A DNA stretch of 64,000 bases from Rhodopirellula europaea 6C (GTDB taxonomy: Bacteria > Planctomycetota > Planctomycetia > Pirellulales > Pirellulaceae): positions 62,001 to 126,000 of the forward strand of contig NZ_ANMO01000011.1 in NCBI RefSeq assembly GCF_000338295.1. The letters are read 5' to 3'. A model generated the notes under the pieces. That model was not told where the DNA came from. It did no database searches and saw only the letters and a program-made list of their open reading frames with translations. Numbering within the stretch: position 1 is the stretch's first letter; every line of letters starts with the position of its first letter. This document shows, piece after piece, positions 1-8,618 of this stretch. The position numbers were made by a program, and so were the translations under genes.

Positions 1-131
1 CCGTGAGCCGTCTCGCCTGGCGTGAACAGGAACGTGTCGAGAGCTTCGTACATTGGGTACGCTTTCTCGAGCAGTCCGCCTTTGGCAAAGAACGGGTGGA
101 CGCTGTCAAATGCGTCACGTAATGCTTTCAT
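1..131 (-). CDS. nqrB: Na+-translocating NADH:quinone reductase subunit B, N-terminal fragment
   Basis: Only the first 43 codons are in the window; the gene continues beyond base 1. The start is ATG at 131, five bases after the nqrA stop. The visible N-terminus (MKALRDAF..., ...HPFFAKGG..., LFTPGETAH) has the soluble leader typical of NqrB, which precedes its membrane helices. NqrB carries a covalently bound FMN and is a core membrane subunit of the sodium-pumping complex. The position directly after nqrA in the same orientation matches the standard nqrABCDEF order, which supports the call. No catalytic residue is visible in this fragment. Confidence 0.8.
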   Translation of the reverse strand, partial: MKALRDAFDSVHPFFAKGGLLEKAYPMYEALDTFLFTPGETAH

Positions 132-136
132 ATTCC

Positions 137-1507
137 TTAACCTTCACGCTCAATGGTTGTCAGGTTTTCTCGGATCAAGGATCCATATTCGTATTTACCG
201 GGGCACACGAACGTGCACAGGGCTAAGTCTTCTTCTTCCAGCTCCAGCACGCCGAGCTGCTGAGCCGAATCGGTGTCGCGAACAATCAAAGCTCGCAACA
301 ATTGTGTTGCCAAAATGTCCATGGGCATCACCTTTTCGTAGGTGCCCAGTGGAACCATCGCACGTTCACTGCCGCCGGTCGACGAAGTGAAATCGAACTT
401 GCGATCCGGTGTCATCGCCGATGCAAAAATGCGGCTGACGGAGAACTTGTCGAAGCCCGGTTTTTGCCAACCCAAGAATTCGCGGTGGTCGCCTTCTTCG
501 ATGACCGACACTTGATTGTCGTAGCGTCCCAGGAACTGATGTGGGGCCGTCGCGATGTGTCCGTTGAGAACCGAACCGGAGATCACACGCAACTTGACCG
601 AGGTATCGACTTCGCCGTCAACCAACTCATCAATGCATGCACCGAGACGAGTTTCGATCAGACGAGGCTGGTTGACCTTTGGCCCAGCCAACGAGATCAC
701 TCGTCGAGTGTCGAGTTGACCGGTCTGCAAGAATGAACCGATGGCGATCACGTCTTGGTAACCGATGTACCAAACTGTTTTGTTGAGACTGACGGGATCC
801 AAGTGGTGGATGTGCGTTCCAGGCAATCCGGCAGGGTGAGGCCCGGCGAAAGATGCCGACTGAACACCCGCGACGTCGCCGCCAGGAATCGATGCCTTTT
901 CGGCTTGGCAAAGATGAACGGCACCGTCGGTCAAACGCGTCAACGCTTGAAGACCGATCACAAACTGATCTTTGCGATCCGCCAAAACCACCGCGGGATC
1001 GGCCGCCAAAGGATTGGTATCAATCGCGGTGACAAAGATCGAATGAGGGGCCGATTCAATCGTCGGCACCTTGCCGTACGGTCGAGTCCGAAACGCGGAC
1101 CAAAGCCCAATTTGAACCAATCCGTCGACCAGCTTTTCGCGAGCGATCGATATTGGATCGGATCCAGCGATACCATCGATCGTGGTTGTCTCGGTCGAAT
1201 CATTGTCGACGTCGATCACAATCGCTTCGAACTTGCGTTTGGCACCGCGAACGACATCGGCGACCGTGCCGGATGCGGGAGCCGTGTAGATCACGCCGGG
1301 TGTTTTCTTGTCTTCGAAAACTGGTTGTCCCAAGACGACTCGGTCGCCGGGAGAGACCAACATCGTAGGCTTCATCCCAATGTAGTCGTCGCCCAACAGA
1401 GCCACTTGGCGAATCGCCGGGCCAGCTTCCATGTGCTGTTCGGGGCATCCCGTGATGGGCAGATCGAGACCCTTTTTGATGCGGGTCACGCTTTGAGTCG
1501 TTGCCAT
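137..1507 (-). CDS. nqrA: Na+-translocating NADH:quinone reductase subunit A
   Basis: This 456-residue protein matches the usual NqrA length (about 445-450). NqrA is the peripheral quinone-associated subunit of the sodium-pumping NADH dehydrogenase. The N-terminal motif [11 protein letters not shown] and the later [11 protein letters not shown]-like region (here [19 protein letters not shown] at the C-terminus) are family hallmarks. I place the start at ATG 1507 ([16 protein letters not shown]), because family members begin a few residues before IKKGLDLP; an in-frame upstream start at 1552 would add a 15-residue extension with no family precedent. nqrB follows five bases later, so the two are surely cotranscribed. 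About 255 bases of non-coding DNA separate the start from the next gene and presumably hold the promoter; no clear -35/-10 pair was recognised. Confidence 0.93.
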   Translation of the reverse strand: MATTQSVTRIKKGLDLPITGCPEQHMEAGPAIRQVALLGDDYIGMKPTMLVSPGDRVVLGQPVFEDKKTPGVIYTAPASGTVADVVRGAKRKFEAIVIDVDNDSTETTTIDGIAGSDPISIAREKLVDGLVQIGLWSAFRTRPYGKVPTIESAPHSIFVTAIDTNPLAADPAVVLADRKDQFVIGLQALTRLTDGAVHLCQAEKASIPGGDVAGVQSASFAGPHPAGLPGTHIHHLDPVSLNKTVWYIGYQDVIAIGSFLQTGQLDTRRVISLAGPKVNQPRLIETRLGACIDELVDGEVDTSVKLRVISGSVLNGHIATAPHQFLGRYDNQVSVIEEGDHREFLGWQKPGFDKFSVSRIFASAMTPDRKFDFTSSTGGSERAMVPLGTYEKVMPMDILATQLLRALIVRDTDSAQQLGVLELEEEDLALCTFVCPGKYEYGSLIRENLTTIEREG

Positions 1508-1762
1508 GAATGGGCACTTTGTGAAATTTGTAACAAAGTCGGTTCGAGCCAAAGCCCGCAGCGTTTTTCCGAAAGAAAAGACCGGAAAAAATGTCGCGGG
1601 CCAAGCAAGTGGACACTATTGCATAGCGTCAGAAGATTGACAACGGCAGATCATCGACGTTCGCGGACGGAAATCTGCCACCTGGTTCGGCCGCGTCCGC
1701 CCCAGTAATCGGGGCAGACTTTAAGGGCACGGCTGGGCGCAAAATCGGTCGAAAGAAACGAC

Positions 1763-3598
1763 TCAGTCGAGCTTCACTTCGACAGGTTCGCCACCCACTT
1801 TCGCAGCTTCAGCGACGACCGTCTCAGGTGCGTCCTTCCCAGCTTTCACGACGAACGTTTTTCCCTTCGGAGCCCCTGGCGTGAACTTCGTTCCCGCTAC
1901 ACGGACTGTATAGAGAACCTCATCGGTCGTCGCGTCGACCAATTGGACGACGGGATCTTCCACGTCGAAGGTCATCTCGCCGAGCGTTCCCCACGAAGGT
2001 GGGCTGTAGTTGTCGAACTGCGAAATCGTCAGCGGCCAACCGGGATATTGCTTGGCCGAAGGATCGGTCACATCCACATTTCGCGGCCAACACTCCATCG
2101 TGATATCGCGGGTCCTGGTGTTGAGCCGAACGATGCCAAATCCAGCGGCTCGCGTGTTCAACAAATTGCCCGCAGGTTTCTTCTCTGGATTGGCCGCGGC
2201 GTAGTTGGTGACTTTGTTGGCGAAGCCATCCAGCGAGTCGCCGGTGTACTCAGGAGCCCCCGGCTCACGATTTTCACCTGGCTCAACTGGTTCCCACCAA
2301 CGCAGATACAAGTTGGCGATCGAAGGCACGCAGAACGACCAAATCGAATCGCGGTATTCATCGATCCCGTGATGAAAGATGGTCGCCAAGTGTTGGTCAC
2401 CGGCGTAGTGAAACGCGAAGGCCTTTCGAAGTGCTGCAAGAGCACGGTTGCGTCCAGTTTGAGGCCAGCCGTTGGAATCCATGTCCGCGTGCAAACGACC
2501 GTTTGCCGCCCCGTGAATGTGGGCACCACCACAAAAGATCGTTTGCGACAAAGCGACCTTCATGTCGGCATCGCTCCAATCCTTCGCCCAGTCTTCGATG
2601 AAGTCCAATTGACGCTCACCCAACAGAATCGCACCTTCAACATCGACACTGGCGGGATCGTATTCCGGGTTGCGAATGTGATCAGGACGAGGCCCCTGCT
2701 TTGGCACGCGACCGGCCGGCCCGGTCTTGAACTTGCGGTCTTCTAGAATTGCGAAGTCGATGTTTCCCCAATTGAGATTGGTGAAGTAGACACCGATGCC
2801 TTGTCCGATTTTGTGCGGATCCACCGGATCAGGCAGATGGCTGGTTTGGGCTCGCTCGACTTCTTGAACGTAGACGCCGGGTTGCGAATACCCGCCATCA
2901 GCCGCGCCGCTGAGCGTCGAGATCTTTCCGCTTTCGCCCCACAGGTTGGGTTGGCCGACATCATGATCGTCGGGCAGACAAACCGTCGGCCGATCCTTGA
3001 TGATGTCGCCGAAGTCACGGCCAAATTTCAACCAAGCGGCATAGTGACGGTTGTGGTCGTAGACTTGGTCCCCCGAAAAGAACAACACATCTGCGTCGAC
3101 CTTGTTCACGTTGTCGATCAAGTCCTGACGCGAAATGTCGCCGCCGTGAGCGGGCTGGATCGAGTTGCCGGTGAATCCAGCGACGACAATCTCGTCTTTG
3201 TCGATTGGATTCTTTCGAATCGTGCCTTCGTAGAACGCTTCGGTACCGTGCGCGACACGATACTTGACGGTCTTGGAATCGTCCCAGTTTTCGACTCGGA
3301 ATGGTGCTGTCCATCCCGCTTCGATCACGTTCGCCTTGGCGACCTCGGTCCACTGACCATTCTTTTCGATTTCCAGTCGAGCTACCTTGGGATCACCGCC
3401 TGAAAGCGGATAAAGCTGCGCGGTCAGCTTCAACGTTTTGTCATGAACCGTGTACAGAGCAAAGCAAATGACGTCCTTTTTCGCGACGTTGGGAATGCTC
3501 AAATCCGCTCGCCGACGCCTTCCGGGTTGAGCGGACACAGATTCGGCAGTGACGAGCAGTGCCAAACAGCACAACGCCAAACGTTTCAATAACTTCAT
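1763..3598 (-). CDS. Exported PhoD-like metallophosphatase
   Basis: The 611-residue product has a clear signal peptide (MKLLKRLALCCLALLVTAESVSA, cut about residue 23). An N-terminal beta-rich segment precedes a calcineurin-like metallophosphoesterase core with SGDQVYDH (175-182), PDDHDVGQ (209-216) and AGDQHLATIFHHG further on, the Asp/His ligand blocks of the alkaline phosphatase D family. It probably hydrolyses phosphate esters or diesters in the periplasm or outside the cell; the substrate is unknown. The start is the first ATG and sits at the signal peptide. A membrane-protein gene ends 31 bases upstream on the same strand, so the two may be cotranscribed. The C-terminal ~100 residues form a further beta-rich region with no recognised name. 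Confidence 0.8.
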   Translation of the reverse strand: MKLLKRLALCCLALLVTAESVSAQPGRRRRADLSIPNVAKKDVICFALYTVHDKTLKLTAQLYPLSGGDPKVARLEIEKNGQWTEVAKANVIEAGWTAPFRVENWDDSKTVKYRVAHGTEAFYEGTIRKNPIDKDEIVVAGFTGNSIQPAHGGDISRQDLIDNVNKVDADVLFFSGDQVYDHNRHYAAWLKFGRDFGDIIKDRPTVCLPDDHDVGQPNLWGESGKISTLSGAADGGYSQPGVYVQEVERAQTSHLPDPVDPHKIGQGIGVYFTNLNWGNIDFAILEDRKFKTGPAGRVPKQGPRPDHIRNPEYDPASVDVEGAILLGERQLDFIEDWAKDWSDADMKVALSQTIFCGGAHIHGAANGRLHADMDSNGWPQTGRNRALAALRKAFAFHYAGDQHLATIFHHGIDEYRDSIWSFCVPSIANLYLRWWEPVEPGENREPGAPEYTGDSLDGFANKVTNYAAANPEKKPAGNLLNTRAAGFGIVRLNTRTRDITMECWPRNVDVTDPSAKQYPGWPLTISQFDNYSPPSWGTLGEMTFDVEDPVVQLVDATTDEVLYTVRVAGTKFTPGAPKGKTFVVKAGKDAPETVVAEAAKVGGEPVEVKLD

Positions 3599-3629
3599 GA
3601 CGGTTCCTAAAGGGGCAACAAGTTGTTTT

Positions 3630-4637
3630 TCATGAGGTGAATTCGATCGCCAACGCCGAATGATCAGCGGATGTCGTGGCGGGTTGTTTCGCTGGCTTTG
3701 TCGCTTCAGACGGCACGGCGGATTTTTGCCGACACCACAGAACGAACAGATACAGAGGAATCAGAAAGTGCGGCGCACGCAACACCGCCTCGTGGAGGAA
3801 TTGGTCCGCGCCCCAGTAGTTTAGACTCATCGACATGCCAGCGACGGGCCGAGCCGCGGCGGTGAAGAATCCCCACAGTGTCGCGTATCCGGCCGCCCAA
3901 ATCCTGATCGCCGGAACAAAGATCGCCAAACAAACCGCGAAATCCAGTACGCCGGCGGCTCGCAACAAAGTGTTCGCGGTTTCATATTCGACGCCCAGCG
4001 AAACCGAAATCATGCCGTAGAAGATCGACGGGGTTGGCCACCATCCGATCGCATAACAACCATGACCAGCAAATGTCATGATCATCGCAACCATCGCCGC
4101 GATCATGGTCACTCGATGACGAGCACCAAACCTCAATGCCAACACCAACAATAGCGGTGCGAGTATTTGACCGCCGTGCTCCACAAACATCGGCAACTGC
4201 CGCTGGGCACCGACGTATTTCGCATAACTCAAAACGGTCAACAAACCGCAACTGCCGACCAAGGCAATCATTTGAAACTTGGATTGCCGCCGAACGGTCA
4301 GGGTCAAAATGGTGCAGCCAACATACAACCATGTGATTCGCGACAACCACGTTTGCAGCCAACCATCGTCGGCTCCGGTCCCCACAAACTCGTCCCAGCT
4401 CACACCCAACGATTCGGCGAAGTCATACGTTGCGTCCTGCCAAAGCAGCACTCCGTAAGGAGCTTCCCAGTAGTAGTGCACCCAGGTCCAACCAGCGAAA
4501 CACAGGCACGCCGCCAAGCGAAGGATCATCACCAACCCAAAGTCATTCGCGGCCCCCTCGGCGGCGTCTTCGCTTGCCCCGCGCTGAGCGGAATGGCGTT
4601 TTTCTTCAGCTGCAATTTTAGGTGGGCTGTTTTTCAT
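3630..4637 (-). CDS. Polytopic membrane protein of unknown function
   Basis: The 335-residue protein has a charged N-terminal tail (about 30 residues, KNSPPKIAAEEKRHSAQRG) followed by roughly eight hydrophobic segments, with aromatic-rich turns (FAGWTWVHYYWEAPYG, GHGCYAIGWWPTPSIFYG) and a polar C-terminal tail. I do not recognise the family with confidence; the fold pattern is loosely DoxX/HTTM-like, but no catalytic motif is visible. I chose ATG 4637 because the 39 residues before it in the open frame are arginine/serine-rich and look non-coding. It lies upstream of the PhoD-like gene with a 31-base gap and may share its transcript. Confidence 0.6.
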   Translation of the reverse strand: MKNSPPKIAAEEKRHSAQRGASEDAAEGAANDFGLVMILRLAACLCFAGWTWVHYYWEAPYGVLLWQDATYDFAESLGVSWDEFVGTGADDGWLQTWLSRITWLYVGCTILTLTVRRQSKFQMIALVGSCGLLTVLSYAKYVGAQRQLPMFVEHGGQILAPLLLVLALRFGARHRVTMIAAMVAMIMTFAGHGCYAIGWWPTPSIFYGMISVSLGVEYETANTLLRAAGVLDFAVCLAIFVPAIRIWAAGYATLWGFFTAAARPVAGMSMSLNYWGADQFLHEAVLRAPHFLIPLYLFVLWCRQKSAVPSEATKPAKQPATTSADHSALAIEFTS

Positions 4638-4783
4638 CGGCGAGTTGCCAAGAAAGGCTGTACAGGCGGGCGTTGCTGAATCGCTTCGCGACATCAACGA
4701 GGAGGGACCCACAGTGTAACCCGTCCTCCGCAGCCTGCCAAAACCGTGACTCAAATGAGCCTGGGAATTGCAAACGCAAGCAG

Positions 4784-7186
4784 CTATCCCAACGTCATCG
4801 TCTCGATGCGTTCTTGCGGCGGCGATGAAGCCTGAGGTTCCTCGGCCGCGCGTCGTTCATCTTGGGTTGTCACCCGTCGCACGACCCACCAAAGGAACAG
4901 TGTCATCGCCAGAATGGAAACGATTGCAAACGCTCCTTCGAACAGCAGCGAACGACGAAGCTCCGCCACCGGCCCAAGCACTTCCGACAATCGATACTGA
5001 ACCAACACGAGCAAATCGGTCTGCTCGACCGAAGGAATGGGCAACTGCCCACCAGACACAACTTCTTCACCATGATCTTCAGCAACGTCCGCAGCCCCGG
5101 CCGCGGTGGTTGGCCTTGGCAAGGTGACCGGCTCCATCGCTGCGATCCACTCGCCGCCGAAACCGTTGCCCTCCGAAGCGACTGCCATTGGGTCGCGATA
5201 GCCCACATCGCCGCCTTCGAGCAAACGGTCCATCGTCGCACCATCGACCTGATAGCTCTTGTCCGAAACCGTTTGCCCTTCTTCTCGCAATTGATCCATC
5301 AGCGGATGCTGCAACACGGTTCCACGAAGATCGCCTTCGCGTGCCTCCACCAACACCGCCACCTGACTGGGATTGGCCGTGTCCGACTCATCTCCAGAAC
5401 GCGAACGCTGCAACAATTGGAAATCGCCAAGGTTGATCGTCGCCACAAACACCGCATCAGGATCGCGGTCAGGTGTCTCGCGACGACCGCTGACAATGAC
5501 GCCGCTTTCTTCCAACCAAAGCGGAGTGCTGATCGCGACCTTCCACATCTTTGTCGCCGTACTTTGAAACGCCGAACTCAAGTGAGTGTGGCGAAGCGGC
5601 GACACCGAATCCATCGGAATCGTTGAGGGGTAGTCGTCCTTGCGTCCGGTGAAATAAGTCCGGTAAGCAAAGTTTCGGCCGACGCTGTTTTGTGCTCGCG
5701 GGACTGATTTCCCGTAAACGATCGTCATGATCGTTCCCGCCCCATCGGTCACAAACATCGTCGCCAGTCGCTGGCGAGGCTTGCCCGGTTCGGAAGGCTG
5801 CCGGTACTGCGCCAACCGCTCGGACAAGTATTCATCCAGCCGCAACTGCGCCGGATGCTCCAACAGAATGTCCCGAGCCGCGAGTGCGTCTTCGCGAACG
5901 AGCGCATCGACCGGCGTTGCAGAAGACGCGATGCGATCCAACACCGGCTTGGACGTTTCCCCTTGGATCAAATCGGCCAGCAACGTTTCAAATGTTTCCC
6001 GCTGAGCCTCCTCGTGAACCAAGTCAAAGTAGCGTTGGATTTCAGTTTCCAAAGTTTGCGCGGCCAAACGTGCCGCGAATTGGTTGCTTCCAAACGCTTC
6101 GGTTCGCAACTCTCGCGTTGCCGTCCGCGTCGCCAAATCAATGCTACGCGCACCAAAGAAACAGGTGGCCAACAACAGCAACAACGGGCCGACGATTCCC
6201 AGCAACATCAACGGTCGTCGCGATCGCGCTTTGTCGCGGACGGTCAGATCATCCAAGATCTGTTGAACGTTGCTGTAGCGAGATTCGGGATCAACTTCCA
6301 AACAACGCTGCATGATCTTTCGCAGCGATCGATCAACGTCACGCCGCGACAATTGCTCGGCTGCCGGCGGCGCCAAAGCGATCGCCTCGCGATACCGAGC
6401 CAACCGGCCGGGCAATGATCCCGCCGTATCCAATTGCGACAATAACGCTTGATCGCGATGCGGTGCCGACCCCGCCAACATTCGAAACAAAATCGCTCCC
6501 GCCGCGTAAACGTCCCAACGCGCATCAGGCGACGATTGGAAATCGGCTTGCTCGGGAGCCATGTAAAACAGCGTTCCCATCGCGGGCGTCTGATCGTGCG
6601 ACATTCGGCTTTGGCCAAAGTCAGCCAAGCGTGGTTCGTTGTCCGCGGCCAAAAGAATATTGGCGGGCTTGATGTCGCAGTGCAGCACACCTTTGCCGTG
6701 ACAATGGTTCAAGCCAATCAAGATCTTGCGGAACAAGTCGACCGCTTCGGCTACCGGCAACCGTCCACGGCGGACCAGCATGTCCTCCAGCGAACCACCT
6801 TCGATCAGTTCCATCACGTAGTAAGGCGGATCGGCGTCCCAGCCAACCTCGAGCACTTGCACCACGTGACGGTCAGCTGACAACTGAACCAAGTTCTTGA
6901 CTTCGCGAGACAGCAAAGACCAGTTCACACCACCACGGTGCAAATAGAACTTCACCGCCACGCCGCGACCGGTGTTGATATCACGGCCAACCCAAACCTG
7001 CCCAAACGCACCTGATCCGAGAAAACGTTGCAGCCGAACACCGGGAACTTCCGCGGGCGGCATCGTCGCCCCCAACGACAAACGACGCGCGGCCGCTTGA
7101 CCACCGATCGTTTGCGACTCGGTCATCGGCTCCCTCGAAGCTTCGGGCTGACGAGGCGGTTCCGAATCGGGAGACGGTGGCGGCAT
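4784..7186 (-). CDS. Receptor-type Ser/Thr protein kinase with Cache-like sensor domain
   Basis: The 800-residue protein is laid out as a cytoplasmic Hanks-type kinase (about 50-320), one transmembrane helix (about 325-345, RRPLMLLGIVGPLLLLLATCFFGA), a large extracytoplasmic region of about 400 residues, and a second helix near the C-terminus (FAIVSILAMTLFLWWVV). The kinase shows the glycine loop GSGAFGQVWVG, VAVKFY with the ATP lysine, the catalytic loop HCDIKPANILL, DFGQ and the MAPEQ segment. HCD replaces the usual HRD, which suggests an RD-independent kinase not controlled by loop phosphorylation. The extracellular part carries a Cache-type pattern (DGAGTI..., NSVGRNFAYRTYF, W.VAISTPLW). 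The start is ATG 7186, or GTG 7192, which would overlap the upstream epimerase stop by four bases. Stimulus and targets are unknown. Confidence 0.85.
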   Translation of the reverse strand: MPPPSPDSEPPRQPEASREPMTESQTIGGQAAARRLSLGATMPPAEVPGVRLQRFLGSGAFGQVWVGRDINTGRGVAVKFYLHRGGVNWSLLSREVKNLVQLSADRHVVQVLEVGWDADPPYYVMELIEGGSLEDMLVRRGRLPVAEAVDLFRKILIGLNHCHGKGVLHCDIKPANILLAADNEPRLADFGQSRMSHDQTPAMGTLFYMAPEQADFQSSPDARWDVYAAGAILFRMLAGSAPHRDQALLSQLDTAGSLPGRLARYREAIALAPPAAEQLSRRDVDRSLRKIMQRCLEVDPESRYSNVQQILDDLTVRDKARSRRPLMLLGIVGPLLLLLATCFFGARSIDLATRTATRELRTEAFGSNQFAARLAAQTLETEIQRYFDLVHEEAQRETFETLLADLIQGETSKPVLDRIASSATPVDALVREDALAARDILLEHPAQLRLDEYLSERLAQYRQPSEPGKPRQRLATMFVTDGAGTIMTIVYGKSVPRAQNSVGRNFAYRTYFTGRKDDYPSTIPMDSVSPLRHTHLSSAFQSTATKMWKVAISTPLWLEESGVIVSGRRETPDRDPDAVFVATINLGDFQLLQRSRSGDESDTANPSQVAVLVEAREGDLRGTVLQHPLMDQLREEGQTVSDKSYQVDGATMDRLLEGGDVGYRDPMAVASEGNGFGGEWIAAMEPVTLPRPTTAAGAADVAEDHGEEVVSGGQLPIPSVEQTDLLVLVQYRLSEVLGPVAELRRSLLFEGAFAIVSILAMTLFLWWVVRRVTTQDERRAAEEPQASSPPQERIETMTLG

Positions 7187-7188
7187 GT

Positions 7189-8157
7189 TCACCCGTTTGT
7201 AGCCTGAGAAGAAGTACGATTTTTCGCGGCGTCGATCAGCTTTTCTAGACCGTCTCGCAGCGGCGTGAGTTCGCGGCCCAGAATCTTTTTCATCTTAGTG
7301 ATATCGGGACAACGTCGTGTCATGTCGCCTTCGGGCAGTGGTGGCAAATGCACCACCTTGGACGAACTGCCCGTCATTTCAATCACGGTTTCCGCCAGCG
7401 ACTTGATTGTCATTTCAATGTCGCTGCCAATGTTGATCGTTTCGCAGGCCCAACTCGGGTCGTCCAACACTCGAGTCGTCGTGTCGAGATTATCGTCGAC
7501 AAAGCAAAACGTTCGCGTCTGCATTCCGTCGCCATAGACCGGAATGTCTTCTCCCGCCAGCGCCGCGGCGATGAACTTTGGCACAACGAAGTCGGTGGTC
7601 TGCTTTGGCCCGTACGTATTGAAGAAACGGAAAACGTTGAACTGCAATCCAAACTCTTGGTGATACGACCGAAAGTAAGACTCGCCCAAGTTCTTAATTA
7701 TTGCATAAGGTAATCGCGAATTCAGTGGCGTGGTTTGTTCATGCTGAGGCATTTCCACCGGTTCGCCATACACCTCGCTGCTGCTGGCATAAAAAACACG
7801 ACCGACGCCGGTGTTCTTCGAAAGCGACAACACGTTCCGGATTCCGTCGATGTCTTCCAACACCGCAACGGGGTTTGCCAACGTTCGCTGGACGCCGACC
7901 AGCGCCGCGTAGTGAAACACCGCATCAAACCGAGTCGCCGTCATGATCGGCGACAAATCATCCATCCGGTTCACGTCGGCTTTGATGAACCGAACGTTCT
8001 TGGCCGACGCGGGTGGCAATTTTGATCGATCGCCCGTGACTAGGTTGTCCACCACGACGACTTCGTTGTCAGGCGACTCGGCCAAACGACACGCCAGCGA
8101 TCCGCCCACGTTGCCGGCACCGCCGGTGATCAAGATTTTTCGTTGCGACTGCGTCAT
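7189..8157 (-). CDS. NAD-dependent nucleotide-sugar epimerase/dehydratase (extended SDR)
   Basis: The 322-residue protein has the Rossmann motif TGGAGNVGG near the N-terminus, the conserved VVVDNL, the acidic D-V segment, YAALVGVQ, the SSSEVYGE active-site serine region and the YxxxK catalytic pair (YAIIK), followed by the RFFNTYGPKQ block. These are typical of UDP-glucose 4-epimerase/UDP-glucuronate decarboxylase relatives, so it acts in the cytosol in polysaccharide precursor supply; the exact substrate cannot be read from sequence. ATG 8157 (MTQSQRKILITGG) places the dinucleotide motif at the right distance; the upstream in-frame extension is disfavoured. The stop overlaps or abuts the start of the receptor kinase, so the pair is likely translationally coupled, which is unusual for a kinase. 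Confidence 0.82.
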   Translation of the reverse strand: MTQSQRKILITGGAGNVGGSLACRLAESPDNEVVVVDNLVTGDRSKLPPASAKNVRFIKADVNRMDDLSPIMTATRFDAVFHYAALVGVQRTLANPVAVLEDIDGIRNVLSLSKNTGVGRVFYASSSEVYGEPVEMPQHEQTTPLNSRLPYAIIKNLGESYFRSYHQEFGLQFNVFRFFNTYGPKQTTDFVVPKFIAAALAGEDIPVYGDGMQTRTFCFVDDNLDTTTRVLDDPSWACETINIGSDIEMTIKSLAETVIEMTGSSSKVVHLPPLPEGDMTRRCPDITKMKKILGRELTPLRDGLEKLIDAAKNRTSSQATNG

Positions 8158-8245
8158 GTTGCTGATCAAAGAGAAGAGAAACTCACCCGACAATCATAGC
8201 TTTTCGATGCCCCGCTCGCGACGCGTGACCAACGGGAGCCTCAGA

Positions 8246-8598
8246 GTAGAACAATTGTCTCAATTGTTCCGTTAGGCCAGTTTCCAACACAAAGCCATCC
8301 CCTTCGCCAACTTCACTCGCGATCGCGTCAGGCTGCTCGGTAGCCAGAAGCGTTGCGAGCAGAAACCGCGGCCAACGCCGATCGGCTCACACAGGCGGAA
8401 CCGTCACCCCAGATCTCACGCCCCGTACGATGGACTTCCAAGTCCGTCGACCCACCAGAGTAGAACAATTGCCTCAATTGTTCCGCCGGGCCAGTCTCCA
8501 ACTCCAAGCCATACCCTTCGCCAACTTCACTCGCGATCGCGTCAGGCTGCTCGACGATTTCACCTCGCCACGCAAACAGCTGGGGACAACTGTTCTAC
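8246..8598. repeat. Cluster of three GTAG-hairpin (REP-like) repeats
   Basis: Three hairpins each preceded by GTAG: plus strand 8246..8268 (AACAATTG-TCT-CAATTGTT), plus strand 8460..8482 (AACAATTG-CCT-CAATTGTT), minus strand 8575..8598 (AACAGTTG-TCCC-CAGCTGTT with one G-U pair). The first two head near-identical direct repeats of about 98 bp (8242..8340 and 8456..8553). The second and third form imperfect terminal inverted repeats (8456..8471 and 8587..8602, 15 of 16 bases) of a 147-bp element. The whole gap 8194..8618 between the epimerase and the vWA operon is occupied by these repeats; no gene was seen. The GTAG tetranucleotide before a hairpin is the diagnostic form of REP sequences mobilised by RAYT transposases. 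Confidence 0.75.
8424..8449. repeat. Dispersed 26-bp hairpin element, copy 1
   Basis: This 26-bp stretch is found again base-for-base at 39101..39126. It starts with the palindrome CGTACG and contains a ten-pair stem, CGATGGACTT against AAGTCCGTCG with one G-T pair, around a two-base turn. Here it lies between the two direct repeats of the GTAG-hairpin cluster. Two exact copies 31 kb apart in non-coding DNA mark it as a small dispersed repeat family. Confidence 0.75.
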
Positions 8599-8618
8599 TC
8601 TGACTGACCGAAGCAACC

